From: Anthopleura xanthogrammica
Lineage: Eukaryota > Cnidaria > Anthozoa > Actiniaria > Actiniidae
DNA length: 64,000 bases
Assembly: GCA_964019055.1 (NCBI GenBank)
Contig: OZ025219.1
Location: 1,421,001-1,485,000, forward strand
Direction of reading: 5' to 3'
The notes under the pieces are model-generated. The model was given only the letters and a program-made list of their open reading frames with translations. It made no database searches and was not told where the DNA came from. A program made the position numbers and the translations under genes. Of the stretch, positions 30,005 to 42,865 are shown in pieces. Within the stretch, counting starts at the first letter, position 1, and the number at the start of each line of letters is the position of its first letter.

Positions 30005-30237
30005 AAAATACCAATATTTAACGTCGGTAGTTCCTTCAGCTACGTGGCTGGTATCCCAGGAAGCCGACGGTGCGCACTTCACCCCCTCTCTCCATCAGTG
30101 CTTTGTTTTAAGAGTATTCAAAGCTGAAGCTACACGGATTAGAGAGAAGTCGAAACAGACGTGGAAATCCTGAGGATCGAACCGTGGACCTTTATCTCGA
30201 ATGCTGCGCTCTAACCAACTGAGCTACGCCTGCTACT
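30005..30237 (-). mobile_element. tRNA-derived SINE
   Basis: The minus strand starts with a tRNA-like head: A box TAGCTCAGTTGGTTAGAGCG and B box GGTTCGATCCT at the right spacing. An unrelated body follows (ATCCGTGTAGCTTCAGC, GCACTGATGGAGAG). The anticodon stem and T stem do not pair properly, so this is not a functional tRNA. Confidence 0.75.
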
Positions 30238-30639
30238 TTCGTTTTATACTTTCCGCGGTTTGTTCTCTTCTCTCAAGAAGCTTATCTGACAGTCAGATAC
30301 ACTATCCACGTTCTCGTCTTTTATTTCTAGCGAGTTATTGATTATAACTAACAAAAATATTCTATCAATCACCGAAAGGAAGCGGTGAGAGTTTTGTCTC
30401 AGGCTGTGCTAGAATTCCTGGCGGTGGTCTAAAATCAAATAAAAAAAGTTCTAATAGACTTCCTCAATGTAGATAAGTTCAATTCAAATTAAAACTAGGT
30501 ATATAGTCTTTTGAATGGAATGAATCTCGTACGTCCCTAATAACTACTTTCAAATATAACAAAATTATTGTACAAGATTTAATATATTTTAAAGAATTTT
30601 AAATTGCTTCAAGAAGATTTCCTTTAGGGAAGCAAGGTT

Positions 30640-30870
30640 GGGTATATAGCAGTGCGTTGATTCTCGCCTCCCAAGGGTTTTTTTTTCTCCGGCTTCTCCG
30701 GTTTTCCTCCCTCCACAAAAATCGGCCCTAATTCAATCTGAGCTGTGCTCCGTGGTCAGACATGAGTCGTATGGCGGCTACCTTCGGCACCTTTGTATGG
30801 CTTTAACTCGGCCACGTTGAGCTGCGTCCTTCAAAATTCCGCTTTTAGAGCTGCAAGGAAGGGTGATTAG
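30640..30870. repeat. Dispersed repeat with CTCCGG / CCTCCCTCCACAAAAA motif
   Basis: A GC-richer island in AT-rich surroundings. The motif TTTTCCTCCCTCCACAAAAA recurs at about 46,388. The origin is unknown; it is probably a transposable-element fragment. Confidence 0.4.
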
Positions 30871-31084
30871 CCACTCCAAATTTGTTATTCCCCTACAATA
30901 CTTTCAAGCCTTTTCCAAAACATTTTTGAAACACTTCAATACGAAGATGATGGGCGCAGTCTCAGCTAGGAAGCTGTGCTTTGTATTTTTTTCATAAACG
31001 TAGATGAAATAAATATAGTATATATAATTCCTTTTTACACTTTACAAGAAAGTTGTCATATACAAATAAAAAATAACAAAATAG

Positions 31085-31312
31085 CAAATAGGAATTAATC
31101 AAAAATATTTTTTTCTCTTTAGATTCTAAAGCCCCCTAGATTAACGAGAATAACTGTTTAATAATATACAAACAAGATTATCTCAAAAATATCAGTCTAC
31201 ACCTTCAAAACTGTAAAATAATTACACCTGTTTTGCAAAATAATTTTAATTGGTATTCCTATCTTTTCTAAATTTTTATATGACAACATTCTTGCAATGA
31301 GGTGTGTATATG
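31085..31312. repeat. Dispersed repeat family E, copy 1
   Basis: Matches 45,125-45,312 in order and orientation through GATTCTAAAGCCCCCTAGAT, AATAATTACACCTGTTT and ATGACAAC/TTTCTTGCAAT. Not recognised as a gene. Confidence 0.7.
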
Positions 31313-31331
31313 AAATAACTGATGTCATACT

Positions 31332-32095
31332 ACAGTGAAAACGGCTCAAGCGTACCCCCTAGAATCCATTAATGAATAGCATTTTCTACGGTTACTAAAA
31401 ATAGATATATCGCAAAGTCTTGTGGGTACGAAATGCGGACAAACTTTGTAAAAAAAACGCTTCGGCAAAAAAAAGAAGATCAATACCAGTCGAAAAACTA
31501 TGGTTTTTCTACGAATTCACCATTCCCCTTATTACTTCTTGATACCACTGCCACTAGAATCCTTTTCGAATCATTTTTCTTATTCAAATGTTTTATCTCC
31601 TTTGGAAGTCGCAAGATAATGGTCTTAACTAGGCCAACGAAAGGAACTACGAACGGGATTATGTAGAAGTGGTATCATGAAGCGTAATAAGGGGAACCAG
31701 AATTAGAAACAACAAGACAAGAAAACATTGTTGCAGCATATTAGTATGTGTTTTTGGCTTGGCTTGTCCGCATTTCAATCCCATAATGCATCATTGTGAC
31801 GTCATCCAAGGAAAGCGCTATTGATTATTCGAATATCGAGTTCATTATTCTCTCTGACTTCAGATTTGAAAATAAGTTATCTACTTGAGTTATGATTGGA
31901 TTCTTAAACAATTGCCATGCCAAGGTAGAAAAAAAAACCAGAAAGGTCATCACTTAGAATTCTAGCTGTGAATTGCATGTAAATTTGGAGCTTCCGATTT
32001 TTTAATGAAAACTCAGAGTGAATAATCAACTCAATATTCGAATAATAAAATCATTAATGGAGCCTAGGGGCTACGCTTGAGCCGTTTTGACTGTA
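31332..32095. mobile_element. Long foldback element
   Basis: 764 bp. The outer 24 bp (ACAGTGAAAACGGCTCAAGC) recur inverted at the right end with one mismatch. Symmetry continues inward (CCCCTTATTAC / GTAATAAGGGG; AAATGCGGACAA / TTGTCCGCATTT). It has no transposase, and the ORF inside is part of the arm. Confidence 0.8.
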
Positions 32096-32511
32096 ATGTG
32101 AATTATATTATACTGATGTAAAAAGTTTATTAATCAAAAATTATTGATTGAAAAAATCTAACCGTAAAATCTATGAAATTTGATTTAAGATGTCCATGAT
32201 GAAAGAATTCTTGGCTAGATCTAGTCACATGCGTGGTAATCTCAAATCCTGTTATGTCTCGAGTTGTATTTTGCGTGGTGTTTTGTGAAGACAGTCGCCT
32301 TCTTCATTAGACGCAATGAAGTCAATTCAAAACATTTTAAGAATTATTTGTATTTAGTTAGAAACATAAACAGCTGCTTGCCTTAAAGAACAAGTAACGA
32401 TCATAAGATGTTTTTATGTCTTTAAATTAGTTTCGTGAGCAGTGGTCGTTAAAAAAAGATTTCTTAAATATGATTGGTTGACTTTGGTTTTTGTGGAGTA
32501 TATTCCAAATC

Positions 32512-32562
32512 TCGTACCCAGAGCTCCTCGGTTTCGTTCCTCCGAGGAGCTCTGGGTACTAC
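32512..32562. repeat. Hairpin next to an AT-rich tail
   Basis: GTACCCAGAGCTCCTCGG and its complement are separated by about 10 bp. An AATAATAATTCTTTATTTCG tract follows and resembles the tail of a retroposon on the minus strand. Confidence 0.6.
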
Positions 32563-35500
32563 TACTAATAATAATTCTTTATTTCGTTTGATCAAAAATT
32601 CAAATCAAATGTTACAAAAATATAATAATTTAATAACTATATACAAACACGCAGTTACTTATTGAATCACGTATGCGTGCCCGGAATTTTTTATTTTTTT
32701 TAAAATGTAGGCCTGAGTGACGCCTTTTCAATTGAAAATTAATGATGGAAAGCACATCACAAGATATAATAAAACAGTTTTGATCGAATTTAAATTTTCT
32801 AGAGAGACCTCGTTGCTTTGGGTTTTCGGTAGGAACACGTTCACGAATGGCTCTGAAACTGAACCATTTTTTTCTAAATTAAGGCAAGGTTTTATTTAGC
32901 CTTTTTTCATTGTCTTGTTAGCCAATCGCAAAACAGTAACAGTTTGATATGCTCAAAGCCCTTCGCGGTTCTTACCGCTGACCAATATGAACGCGGACTC
33001 TGAAACGATTTTTTTTCCAGTTGACCTTGTGCTTGCTACATTATAGGAACCTTTTTCCTTATGTTAATGATAAGAAATCCTGCTTTTCTCTGAATACGAA
33101 TAGCATGATTATGCTTATATCTGGGCTTTATTTTAATTGCTTCCTCGGGAAGAAAAATTAAAATGTTATGGATTTTAAAAGGTAAACACCATCGAAGTGA
33201 TGGGAGCATCAATTAAATAGTCTTCAACAAAGTATCTCTAATCTCTTTTTTTCTGTTTTTAAGTTCCGCTATTGAGTCTAAGTGAATTGAAGAGCTGTTT
33301 GGTAGTATCTAAGTATATAAGGTTTGTTTACAGGTTAAGAGCGTAGTTGCTTGTCGTTTTACAGAAAAAATAATTATGACTTTTTCTTTCCTTGTCGATG
33401 GGCGAGAAGCACCTTTTTTTTTTTGACACAAATACGCGACTTTCACGAATAGAGGCCGGTTATTTAGTCCAGCGTAAGGATTAACACAATAACTGGAATA
33501 TAAATATAAATGGACTGTAGTTTGAAGAAGGGAAGTGATCGGGAAAAACGTTCAATCTCTTCAGTAGAGAAGGCCCTTAGTGGAATCTTCGACAACATCT
33601 TATAAAGCTAATGAGTTTACTTAACTGGCCAAACAAAAATTATTTGTTTAAGTTTAATAGTCAAATCGACACAAAAGAAAACATTGGGAATAAGATATAC
33701 TAACTTCTGTTAGTCAACTAGCTATTTTACGAGTAGTACTTGGTTAGCTATAGCTTATAGCAATCGGTTGATCCCATCTTATTCATTTAAATATACCGCG
33801 ATGTCTGTGATTTTAAAAATGAGCTCTGGGGTGATACATACATGACAAAGAGTTTTGAGAGCATTTGTTCAGTCTACTAATGATATAAAATAACTATGGA
33901 ACACTGTTGCTCATTTATATTCAATTTCTTTCAACTTACTTGAAAAAGTTCAGCGAATCCCATTCATCAAAGTATTCAGCATTTCTGTGATCGCGTTTGT
34001 AATGTGAAGAATACAAGACCGAGAATAGTCAGGGATTTCTCAATTCTAGGCAAAGTCTTGAAAATATCTTCAGATTAAACTTACTTATGCAGGACTTCAG
34101 CGGTTCTTACTCAGTTCACTTATGGATACACAACACTGGTTCAATCTTTGTGTGAGTATCAACCAATTCTAGAATAAAAATCTGTAATTGGCCAATGGAA
34201 GAAATGAAATTGAAGGTCGTTATGAATGACGACCTAAGAGACGGGACGAAGTTTTCGGTCTCCAATGCAATGTCATCCACTAGAAAACGTCTGGAGTCAG
34301 TCTGAAATCCTCCGCTTCAAATTCGAGGATATAAAGCAATAAGGTCTGTCAGGTGTAAGCTAAGATAATTGTAAATCAAGCAAGTTTGGAATCAACGAAT
34401 AGGGTTTCATTAAATACCAGAATTTCCAATTATCATCACAGCTGCTTGAGTTTTCAAAATACGAGCTTTCAATATTTCGTAACGAATTGATATGATAACG
34501 AACTATTCTCTATAAATAAGACCAAATTTAACAACAAATATTGTGTTTTAGAGTAATCAAATTAAAAACCTTGATCATTCGAGAATAGCTTAATTATGTA
34601 ACTATGTTAGCGCGTTGTCATGGAAACAGTGTTCGTTGCGTCAGCATAGGAATACGTGATATGCTTAAGGCTGTATACCTGCCTTCATATTGGTAATCAC
34701 TATATGCAATAATCGTTTCAGTAGCTGACTACAAAATACAAATAAAAATCTTTCATCAAACATAACTTTTTCCCTTAGAAGAATTTACTTGTAATACTAG
34801 TCTTTCCTTTCTCGTATTCCAGAGAGATTTCTAGTGCGTGGTTCGAAGAGTTTCCGGTTAATTACGGTTATTCAGATATGAAAACTATCTCCGTGAAGGT
34901 AATCAACAATTGACGTCATGTAGGACAGTTGATGACTGGCGGTAAAATTGTTGTTGATTTTCGTAGGAAGTAGAAAGAATTTTCTTTCAATTTCTTTCCT
35001 TATATAACCACACGGAATTAATTCAAACTCGCCGTTCATGCCAATATATATGACAATAAAGATTTTTGGAGCCTCAATACTACAAGCTATTTTTCCTAAG
35101 GCGTTATTGGGGGTTTTAATTTCAATCGTTGTTCGTAATTTTAAAATGTTAAAAATTATTTCACTAATATTTGACATTATAATTATAGACCTTATATGTC
35201 GTTTTGGTTTTTTTGTATATAGTTTTTATTATTGTTTTTTTTGTGGTTGTAATTTTTAATCAAATACTTTCTTATTTGTATATTTCATTTTCATAATTTG
35301 CAAATTTAAGTGTTTATTTGAGGTCCCTCATGACTAGCGCCTAAGGGTGATAAGGTCTCCTCTTCAAATTAATTTTTTTATTCGGCATTCACTATTATTT
35401 TAACGAAGGTTCACTTGTGTGTGTTTCGTGTCCTGTTCGTTGTTTACCATTCATAAATGACTTCACGTACAGCTATGTTGTATTTAAGTTGTACAAATTC

Positions 35501-35827
35501 TAGTTACAAGACTTAGAAAAGCCTTGTATTGCTGTTCATGTCACTACCTCACTTTGTAAGGATTGGTTGATTTGAAATCAATACTGACAGTACTCTTTAT
35601 GATCGGTTCCATTGCAAAGATTAGACAGTATAGAGCTGCTTTTAGTGACGTTTTTTTCGGGTCCAATTTAAAGAACAGCGTGTGGTCTTGCCACGTCAAC
35701 TGTTGCAGGTGCTTTTATGAATTACTGAATGCCGTGATTTTAGTATATTTTTTGAAGAGAACACGATCCTTCTAGATTTCCTCTTCTAGCGCCTTCCCTC
35801 TCTGAACGTGGTACTTATTACACGTCA
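32563..35827. other. Intergenic, nothing recognised
   Basis: About 3.2 kb of AT-rich DNA with only short ORFs of random composition on both strands. I see no splice-bounded coding segment or repeat that I can support. Confidence 0.5.
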
Positions 35828-35913
35828 AATTTCACGTGCCGAATCTAATGCAGATGAGCAAACTGAACCTATTGATTGAATTCATTTGCATTAGATTCGG
35901 TAGATGTGAAATT
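35828..35913. mobile_element. Short palindromic element
   Basis: Arms of about 30 bp share AATTTCAC and CCGAATCTAATGCA, inverted around a loop of about 24 bp. A smaller hairpin (CCATTG...CAATGG) lies at about 35,989-36,032. Confidence 0.65.
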
Positions 35914-36032
35914 CGACATCTTAACTTGGCCTTATTACTTTAAAAACTAATAATTAATAGCGAATTTAAATATATTACTTTAAGGTTTTCCGGCCATTGC
36001 TCTGGAAATAAGAAACTGCCAGAACAATGGCC

Positions 36033-36890
36033 GTACACTCGAGTGTTCTTCAAAGTTTTCTTGGACGATGTAACAGTGAAATCAGACTACGGTTCATTTA
36101 CGCCTGTGTCTTTAGTTTGGCAATAACAAAATCGTACGATAATCAACGTAAATGAAAAAAGAGCTATCGCAACCGGTTTCTTGTGATATTGAGTACATTA
36201 ATGGATATATACTTTTATCGTGCTACAAGATCAAGCCTTGCCGCAACCAAAACTTAGCCTTAATTGGCACCGTTTATCAAACATATGTTCGAGACATACG
36301 CCCTTTATTATAAATTATTTCCTTATAAATGGTCTATTAGTTGTTTCAAAATTACCAGATATACCAAAAACACTATAGGTTTTAGCAACATTTAATTGAT
36401 TTTTCCAAGACTGATGAGTAGAAGAAAAAACTAATTCGCCAATCAGACAACAGATTGTAATAAATAAAAAAATTAATGCAAGAAAGAAGGTTCCATTCAA
36501 TAGTAATCCTTCAAAACTACATACAATACAATGCAATAAAGATTTATTCCAGATGTAACTAAGTAGATACATATACAAAATATAAAAGCTGAATAGAGCA
36601 GGCGAAACACTACAAAAATAACTAAAAAACAGGGCATCTAGAAAGGAAGTTAAGAGGTTATCCCTATGTAAAAACTCCCTAAAATGACAAATAAATAGAC
36701 GAGCAAAGCTACAAATATACGAATAAATGGATAAATATATAGTAGAATGATAAGAAAATATATAAATAAATGGATATATCAGACAATAAGTAAATATATG
36801 AGTATGTAATATGTAAGTAGAATATATGAAAATGATCCAAAAAAATAGCCAATACGAGGATGGAAATGATGGAAAATTCAGTGAACAAAT
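36033..36890. other. Intergenic, nothing recognised
   Basis: Low-complexity AT-rich DNA with TATA-rich tracts. No feature is supported. Confidence 0.5.
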
Positions 36891-36896
36891 TAGTAG

Positions 36897-37150
36897 CCAA
36901 TCAGAATGCGAATTCGAGAAAAGATAGTTTGAACATACAAACCAATCAGGGAATAACTTGCAATGAACAACAAATTAATAATCAATCAGAGTGCAAATCA
37001 ATCAAACACTGGCCAATCAGAAACGGCTTATACAATGAACAAAAGCGATAACCAATCAGATTGCAAATCAATTAAACACCGGCAGAAACGGCTTATACAA
37101 TGTACAAAAGCGATAACCAATCAGATTGCAAATCAATCAAACACCGGCAA
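36897..37150. promoter_or_regulatory. Cluster of five CCAATCAG motifs in tandem repeats
   Basis: CCAATCAG occurs at 36,897, 36,942, 37,013, 37,052 and 37,117, all on the plus strand. The last part is a 65 bp tandem unit (AACGGCTTATACAATG, AGCGATAACCAATCAG). CCAATCAG is the NF-Y (CCAAT box) consensus. No gene is visible immediately downstream, so a regulatory role is only a possibility. Confidence 0.35.
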
Positions 37151-37847
37151 ATCAACGTGGCAGATTTTTAACTTTTCCCTTTTGCCGCCATGTGTTGATT
37201 TTATCATTGTCAGGCGAATTAACTACACAAATCTTCTTAACACTACTGTACAACTGAAGAATAGACATTACTCCTTATCAAATCTTTTGTTTAGACAGAT
37301 TCTTTGATCTATTTGGATAACCTTGAATTTGGGGAGTCATCCAATTTTTGTTTTTAATAAAAACAAACTCAAAGCAGCTCGAATGTTATAGATGTTTTGT
37401 TTGAGTAAGTTCCGTTTGGGCGAAGTGGGTTCTGGTACTCTCTTAAATGATAATAAGATAAAATCTAATAAGAGTGCATCTAGGTTGCCCTTCAGAATCT
37501 TAAACGATTTTTTTACGGAAAGAAAACCTCCTTTTTTGAGTGCTTTGACTTCGTGGCCCTCCACAAAAGGGTTGAAAACAAAATAGGGCGACTTGCACCT
37601 GACGTTCGAAAATAGTAATAGTAATAGTAAGGAGCCTTTAATTTCTGATTAGATGTTTAAAATTCTACTGATGAAACTTCTCTGTAAACATGTTATAGCC
37701 CACTCTGTCAATTAAGACCTGGACACTTACTCTATGCTCCCTTCCTTGACTCTTCCTTTCTTCCCGCTCTCAACTCAACTCGAGTGGTCGATTCCAAATA
37801 TATGTGCTCAATACATTATTTGTTAACATGGAAATTTCCAGATGTAT

Positions 37848-38346
37848 GGTAGAACCTCTATTAAGCGACGACCCTCAGGGAGAGTGTCATGCGGTCGCTT
37901 TATTTAGGTACAAAATTAATTACTGCAAACACCCTCTTTAAGACTTTGACAACTGGCTGCTAAATAGAGGTTGGTCGCTTAATACACATCTGCACAGGGG
38001 CGTAGCGAGGACGTTTGATCTCGGGGGAGGGTGGAACGGCAAAAATCGCCGAAGCAAAGAAAAAAAAGGAACGCGATCATAAAAAAAAAAACCAAAATCG
38101 CCGCAATTCTTGTGAGTATCAAACTTTCACTAAAACAAGTGGGGGGGGGGGGGGGGGGGGGCACCCGTAATTAATCAGTAAGAAAGAGACAAAAAAAAAG
38201 TTAATAAACAATTACCTAATTACTAAACATTTTGGGGGGGGGGCACGTGACCCCCCCCCCCCCCCCCTGCTACGCTACTGCATTTGCAAAATTAAATCTC
38301 TCCGAATAAAAGTTGGCCGCTTGATAAAAGTAAATAAGTTCTACTG
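37848..38346. mobile_element. Inverted-repeat element with a nested second element
   Basis: The outer ends GTAGAACCTCTATTAAGCG and CGCTTGATAAAAG...GTTCTAC are imperfect inverted copies. At about 37,988-38,284 a second element with ends around GGCGTAGCGAGG and CTGCTACGCTACTGC is inserted. It contains poly-G and poly-C runs. Confidence 0.55.
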
Positions 38347-40320
38347 TATTCAATTATTTCCTATATTCTCTAGCTGAGTTTAAAGCTTGAAAGGTGCTCT
38401 TTACTATTTACTCAGTGTCCCTAAAGTCTAATTTATTATCGCTTACCAACCTGAGAAGATGACGAATTTCTACGAACTTCTTTTATATTACCAACAATCA
38501 TATAATAACGTTGTTAGAATCTATCTTTTTCTGCTAATCTTTTTCTCTAGGTGAGTTTTGTTTTCTAAGTTTCTAATCATATAAAAGCTGCTGTTTATTG
38601 AACCGAAAACCTCGAACTAAGCCGTAAACAAAATGTTTTTTTTTCTTCAACTCCGTTGCTAAGAATACGGAAAGAACTACAAGTTTTCTTCTAACCAAAT
38701 CTTTCCTCTCAGGAGCAAAAATGTTTTAAAACATACCTTTATTAAGTATAACTTTCTCTGCCTCCTCGCCACGTCTTAACTTTTCTACCGTTTTCAACCT
38801 ATTTGTTTTAACTTCTCGAGCCTTTGCAACCCTACCGGGTATAACAAACAATTTCCGCCCTAGTTAAGCGCAACACTCGATGCAAACGTAAACATTCTGA
38901 TTCAAATGAAAAACGAGACAATTATCCTGTACGAATTACAGAATATTTGAGACCACTTTCTTAGTTACTACCCGGCAGCTAATTAACGTATTTTTTTATA
39001 TTAACAGAATGCACAAAAACGAGTATGTTATTACATACAACGCGTTGGCGTTGACTAAAACATTACCTAGGTTTAACAAAGGGAAAACTAGTTTAATGAG
39101 TCCCTGATTTTTTTTTACTTTTTAAGACATATCTTGTTACATGTACCTTTATTTTGAGAAAATAGAAAATGGGTTTTATTTTATTGTGAAAATTTATTGT
39201 CATCGAATTTAGAAAAATAATAATTAAAAAACCCAGACAAATACAAAAATAATTATGTGCAAATGTTGTAATATATATATACATTGTTACCAAGTTGTTC
39301 TAAAATACATAATACATATTTTAGCATTTTTGCAGCTGGTCTTCTAATCGTACATTTCGTAACAATGGCAGGCGAAACACGTTTTGATTAAAAACATCCA
39401 TCGTATATTTAAAATGTGCAATTCTATAGTGTTTTTAAGAGATTTTTGCTGCAGCCAAAATAATGTCTAATTCTATAGTGGTTTTGAGAGGCACTATTAA
39501 AGGCCCATTTCAGACGTCGAACTTTTGCCCCGTCAAATCTAATTGCCTTTGAAGCCAACGGCTAAGAAAACACAGAGAACTAGCATATAAGACATCAACT
39601 CTTTTGGATAATGCAAGGAGACGACATGTGTTAAGTTTGGTATACATTTATACTCCTACTAGTTTAAGAGAAAAAAGCACTCGACCTCAGAGGAAATTAG
39701 ATTCGATGCGGCAAACGTTCAGTGATCTGAACTGTGCCTACGTTTTTGCTACAGACAAAATAATTCTATCAGCGATTTTTAGAATGAATCTTATCACTTT
39801 AGATAATGTTTTTCCATTTGTATATTTTTTTAAACAAGTCTCTTAGAATGACATTCATTGCTATCTCTTCCAACGTTTGTCTCTTTGCTATATAAGATAA
39901 TGTCCACGTGAATGACATGCAGTCTAAAATGGGAGCCATTATGCGAAAAGTAAAAGCGTGAATGAAATAAATAAAGCTTTTTACCTTTTGTCGATATCAT
40001 GAAATGTGTAACACCAGGCGCCCAACTGCTAAGTATTAAGACGATACTGATCTGCGCTTCTTTGTTTTTTTTTTCCTCTTTGAAATTGAAATTTCACATT
40101 TGAAAATGTATGCATTCATTCGCTATCTGGTCCAGGTAAACACTACGAATATATTATATATATATACTTTTTAGCTGTTAAAAACGTGTGGTAGTGACAA
40201 ATAGTTTTTATTAACTGCTTCTAGCACTATCTCTTCAAGAAAACTCAAGATATTTCAAATACAGAATCATCGTCTATAGAACTCTGTCGCGTGCCTCCCG
40301 GCGAGAAAACCGTGTTCTAA
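38347..40320. other. Intergenic, nothing firm
   Basis: AT-rich. Near 39,495-39,740 a stretch with TCAAATCTAATTGCC and ATTAGATTCGATGCGG faintly resembles the palindromic element at 35.8 kb. No gene is supported. Confidence 0.4.
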
Positions 40321-40329
40321 ATGAAGGTG

Positions 40330-40960
40330 ATTTCTTAAGTGGGCGTGAAGTTCGACGTGGTTATCCATAATTTAAAAAGAGATTACTCCCAAACTGCGCC
40401 GTTGAGTAGATGGCTTTCCAAAATGTGAAAGGTTATCTGTTATGTAGGCATAATCCTTCAGGTGGCAATCCATAATTAACGACAATCGCAAAAAATTATA
40501 AACTGTCATAAAGTTGTTTTCTCCTTTCTAGGGTGATTCTAGTGGATATTAAACGTCTCTTCTAAATATAGGATTCATGTTCTAAGCATGGTCCTTCATG
40601 TGGCTATCCATAATCAACGAAAGTCGTAAAAAAATTATTAAATTTTTTAATAAAAATATTTTTCCCTTTTTTGAAAATGTCAATCTAGTAGGTAAATATC
40701 TCTCACCTTCTAAATATAAGAGTCATTCTTTTACGTATAGGCGTTGTATTTCACATGACTATATTTTTCGCTAAAAATGCTCGGTCTAGTGGGTAAACGT
40801 CTCTTCTAGATGTACAAGTGGTTTTCTGAGTAGGCGTGGTCTTTCACGTGGCTATCCATAATTAACCTGTTATGACTATATTGGTAAAAATATGTATTTT
40901 GCTAAATATGTTGCACCTGATGAGGAGAAGTCTATTCTAAATGTAGGAGGTTGGTTTGGT
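40330..40960. repeat. Degenerate tandem repeat, period about 130-150 bp
   Basis: Four to five diverged units share a core like TTCACGTGGCTATCCATAAT preceded by AGGCGTGGT, and a block with CTAGTGGGTAAACGTCTCTT. Old and non-coding. Confidence 0.6.
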
Positions 40961-41143
40961 AGTGGTACATTCATATATATAGTTCGGTGTAAATCAGGTA
41001 AAGTTCAGAGTTAATCTAGAGTTATTTCAGTGTAAATTTTGGAGTTCATTACTACCGTTACACGGGTACCTTATAGATGCTATTTTGATATCATTAGATT
41101 AACTGTGTAAACTTGGCAGTCTTCAAAAGAAATGCAGTTTTAT

Positions 41144-41487
41144 TGAACCCTGAAACAACCTCTTGGCTGATCTAAGTCAGGGCATGGCTAACTCACAGAT
41201 TAAACCCTGAAACAACCTCTGGGCTGATCTAAGTCAGGGCACGGTTAACTCATAGATTGAACCCTGCAACAACCACTGGGCTGATCTAAGTCAGTGCACG
41301 GCTAACCCACAGATTAAATCCTGAAACAACCTCTGGGCTGATCTAAGTCAGGGCATGACTAACTCACAGATCGAACCCTGAAACAACCTCGGGGCTGATC
41401 TAAGTCAGGGCATGACTAACTCACAGATTGAACCCTGAAACAACCTCTGGGCTGATCTAAGTCAGGGCATGACTAACTCACAGATCG
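41144..41487. repeat. 57 bp tandem repeat, six units
   Basis: Units read AACCCTGAAACAACCTC, GGCTGATCTAAGTCAGGGCA, then TAACTCACAGAT. The period is an exact multiple of three, but I found no sustained open frame. One related unit lies at 27.23 kb. Confidence 0.9.
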
Positions 41488-41989
41488 AATTTGAATTTAG
41501 CGTGTTGTATTTTGCGTAGGATCAAGAAAAACCGAAGAAGCGGGAAAACCTCTTCGCATCAAGAAATTAATCTAATTTGTCCAGATATACTATATCGAAG
41601 TTGTGGGCGCAAATATAAACGACAGAGACTAACGACTAGAACAGACGATTCATCTGTGCTTTCAACGGAGAACAATTAACCTCAAGGTAGAAATGCTTTA
41701 AGAGTACATATCCAAATGTAGTTGTTTATACACTTTAATGCCTACCGGCGTCACATTAATGTGCTCGCTGTTCTGTAATGGCGAAGACATGACCGATGTT
41801 GTAGATTTTAATCTTGTCGTGATTTCAATCTTGTCGTGGATGTGACGTCATAGATGTCAGGTTGGTGACGTCATATATAGGCTCAGTAAAGAATTGTGTA
41901 TATGGTAGTGAAGGGTCGAGTAATTTCTTTGGATCTCATCGATGTTACGTGGTTTGTCGGTGGGTGAGCTTTGCACTTGGTTTGCTGCG

Positions 41990-42280
41990 TAGGTGTGGTT
42001 AAGCTAATTATTCCTTCATTTGATAGGTTTCGTTCATTCATTCATTTATCTATAAATTCGTTCATTAATTCATTTATGCATTCATTTATTCTTGCATTCT
42101 TTTTTCTTTCTTTCTTTCATTCATTCATTCATTCATTCATTCATTCTTTCGTTCATTCATTCAATCAGTCATACATTCATTCTTTCAATCATTTATTGTT
42201 TCAATCATTCATTTATACATTCGTTCATTCTTTCATCCATCCATTTATCCTTCCATTCATTCATCCACTTATTTATCTAT
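41990..42280. repeat. (ATTC)n microsatellite
   Basis: Imperfect ATTC/TTCA repeats. The His-Ser-Phe-rich ORFs over it are artefacts. Confidence 0.95.
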
Positions 42281-42429
42281 TTTTTTGCTACGTGTAAAAG
42301 CTTATCTATCTAAACTCGAAATGTTGACAGCATAGTATATTAATATATAAATAAATCAACCTTGCTTAGAAAGGGTAGCACGTAACAGTAATTCAACTGA
42401 CAAACCTGTGGGCCTCTTTTAACATGTCT

Positions 42430-42850
42430 TAAGTTGAAAGGGACGGATCCAGGGGGAGGGTCGGGGGGGTCGCGACCCCCTGTCATACCCGAGTTTAGGG
42501 ACGGGCAATTTGATATTTGGTAAAGCAAGGTCTCGATCCTTAAAAAGATATCGTGCAACGTCAAATACGGCAAAAAAAATATCGAGCTAGCTTATAAATT
42601 CGATTTCAAGATTTCACCTCTTTTGAAACAAATGGAATATTCGACTTTTGAAGGAAGTCTAATGCCTCTCAAACCGCTGGAAATCGCATTTCCGAGAGTC
42701 TGAATTTCAAAATTTCAAAAAAAAACCCTACTTGCTCAAGCCTACGGCGGTCGATCACCTTGGTAAACGTGACGTCATTTCTACGTCATTTATTTCCGAT
42801 CAGCTGGTTGGACCCCCCCCCTTTCAAAAATTCCTTGGTCCGCCCTTGGT
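42430..42850. mobile_element. Putative inverted-repeat element with GGATCC/GGTCCGCC ends
   Basis: The ends AAGGGACGGATCCAGGGGG and CCTTGGTCCGCCCTT are inverted with mismatches. An internal part (GGAAATCGCATTTCC) has a relative near 55,945-55,975. Confidence 0.4.
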
Positions 42851-42865
42851 GATCATCCGAGCCAC

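Noticed and set aside
30160..30237. Functional tRNA gene on the minus strand
   Set aside because: A and B boxes and a D arm are present, but the anticodon stem and T stem do not pair and a SINE body follows.
37337..37586. ORFs on both strands (for example a Lys-rich minus ORF)
   Set aside because: The composition is plausible, but there is no recognised domain, splice context or conservation cue.
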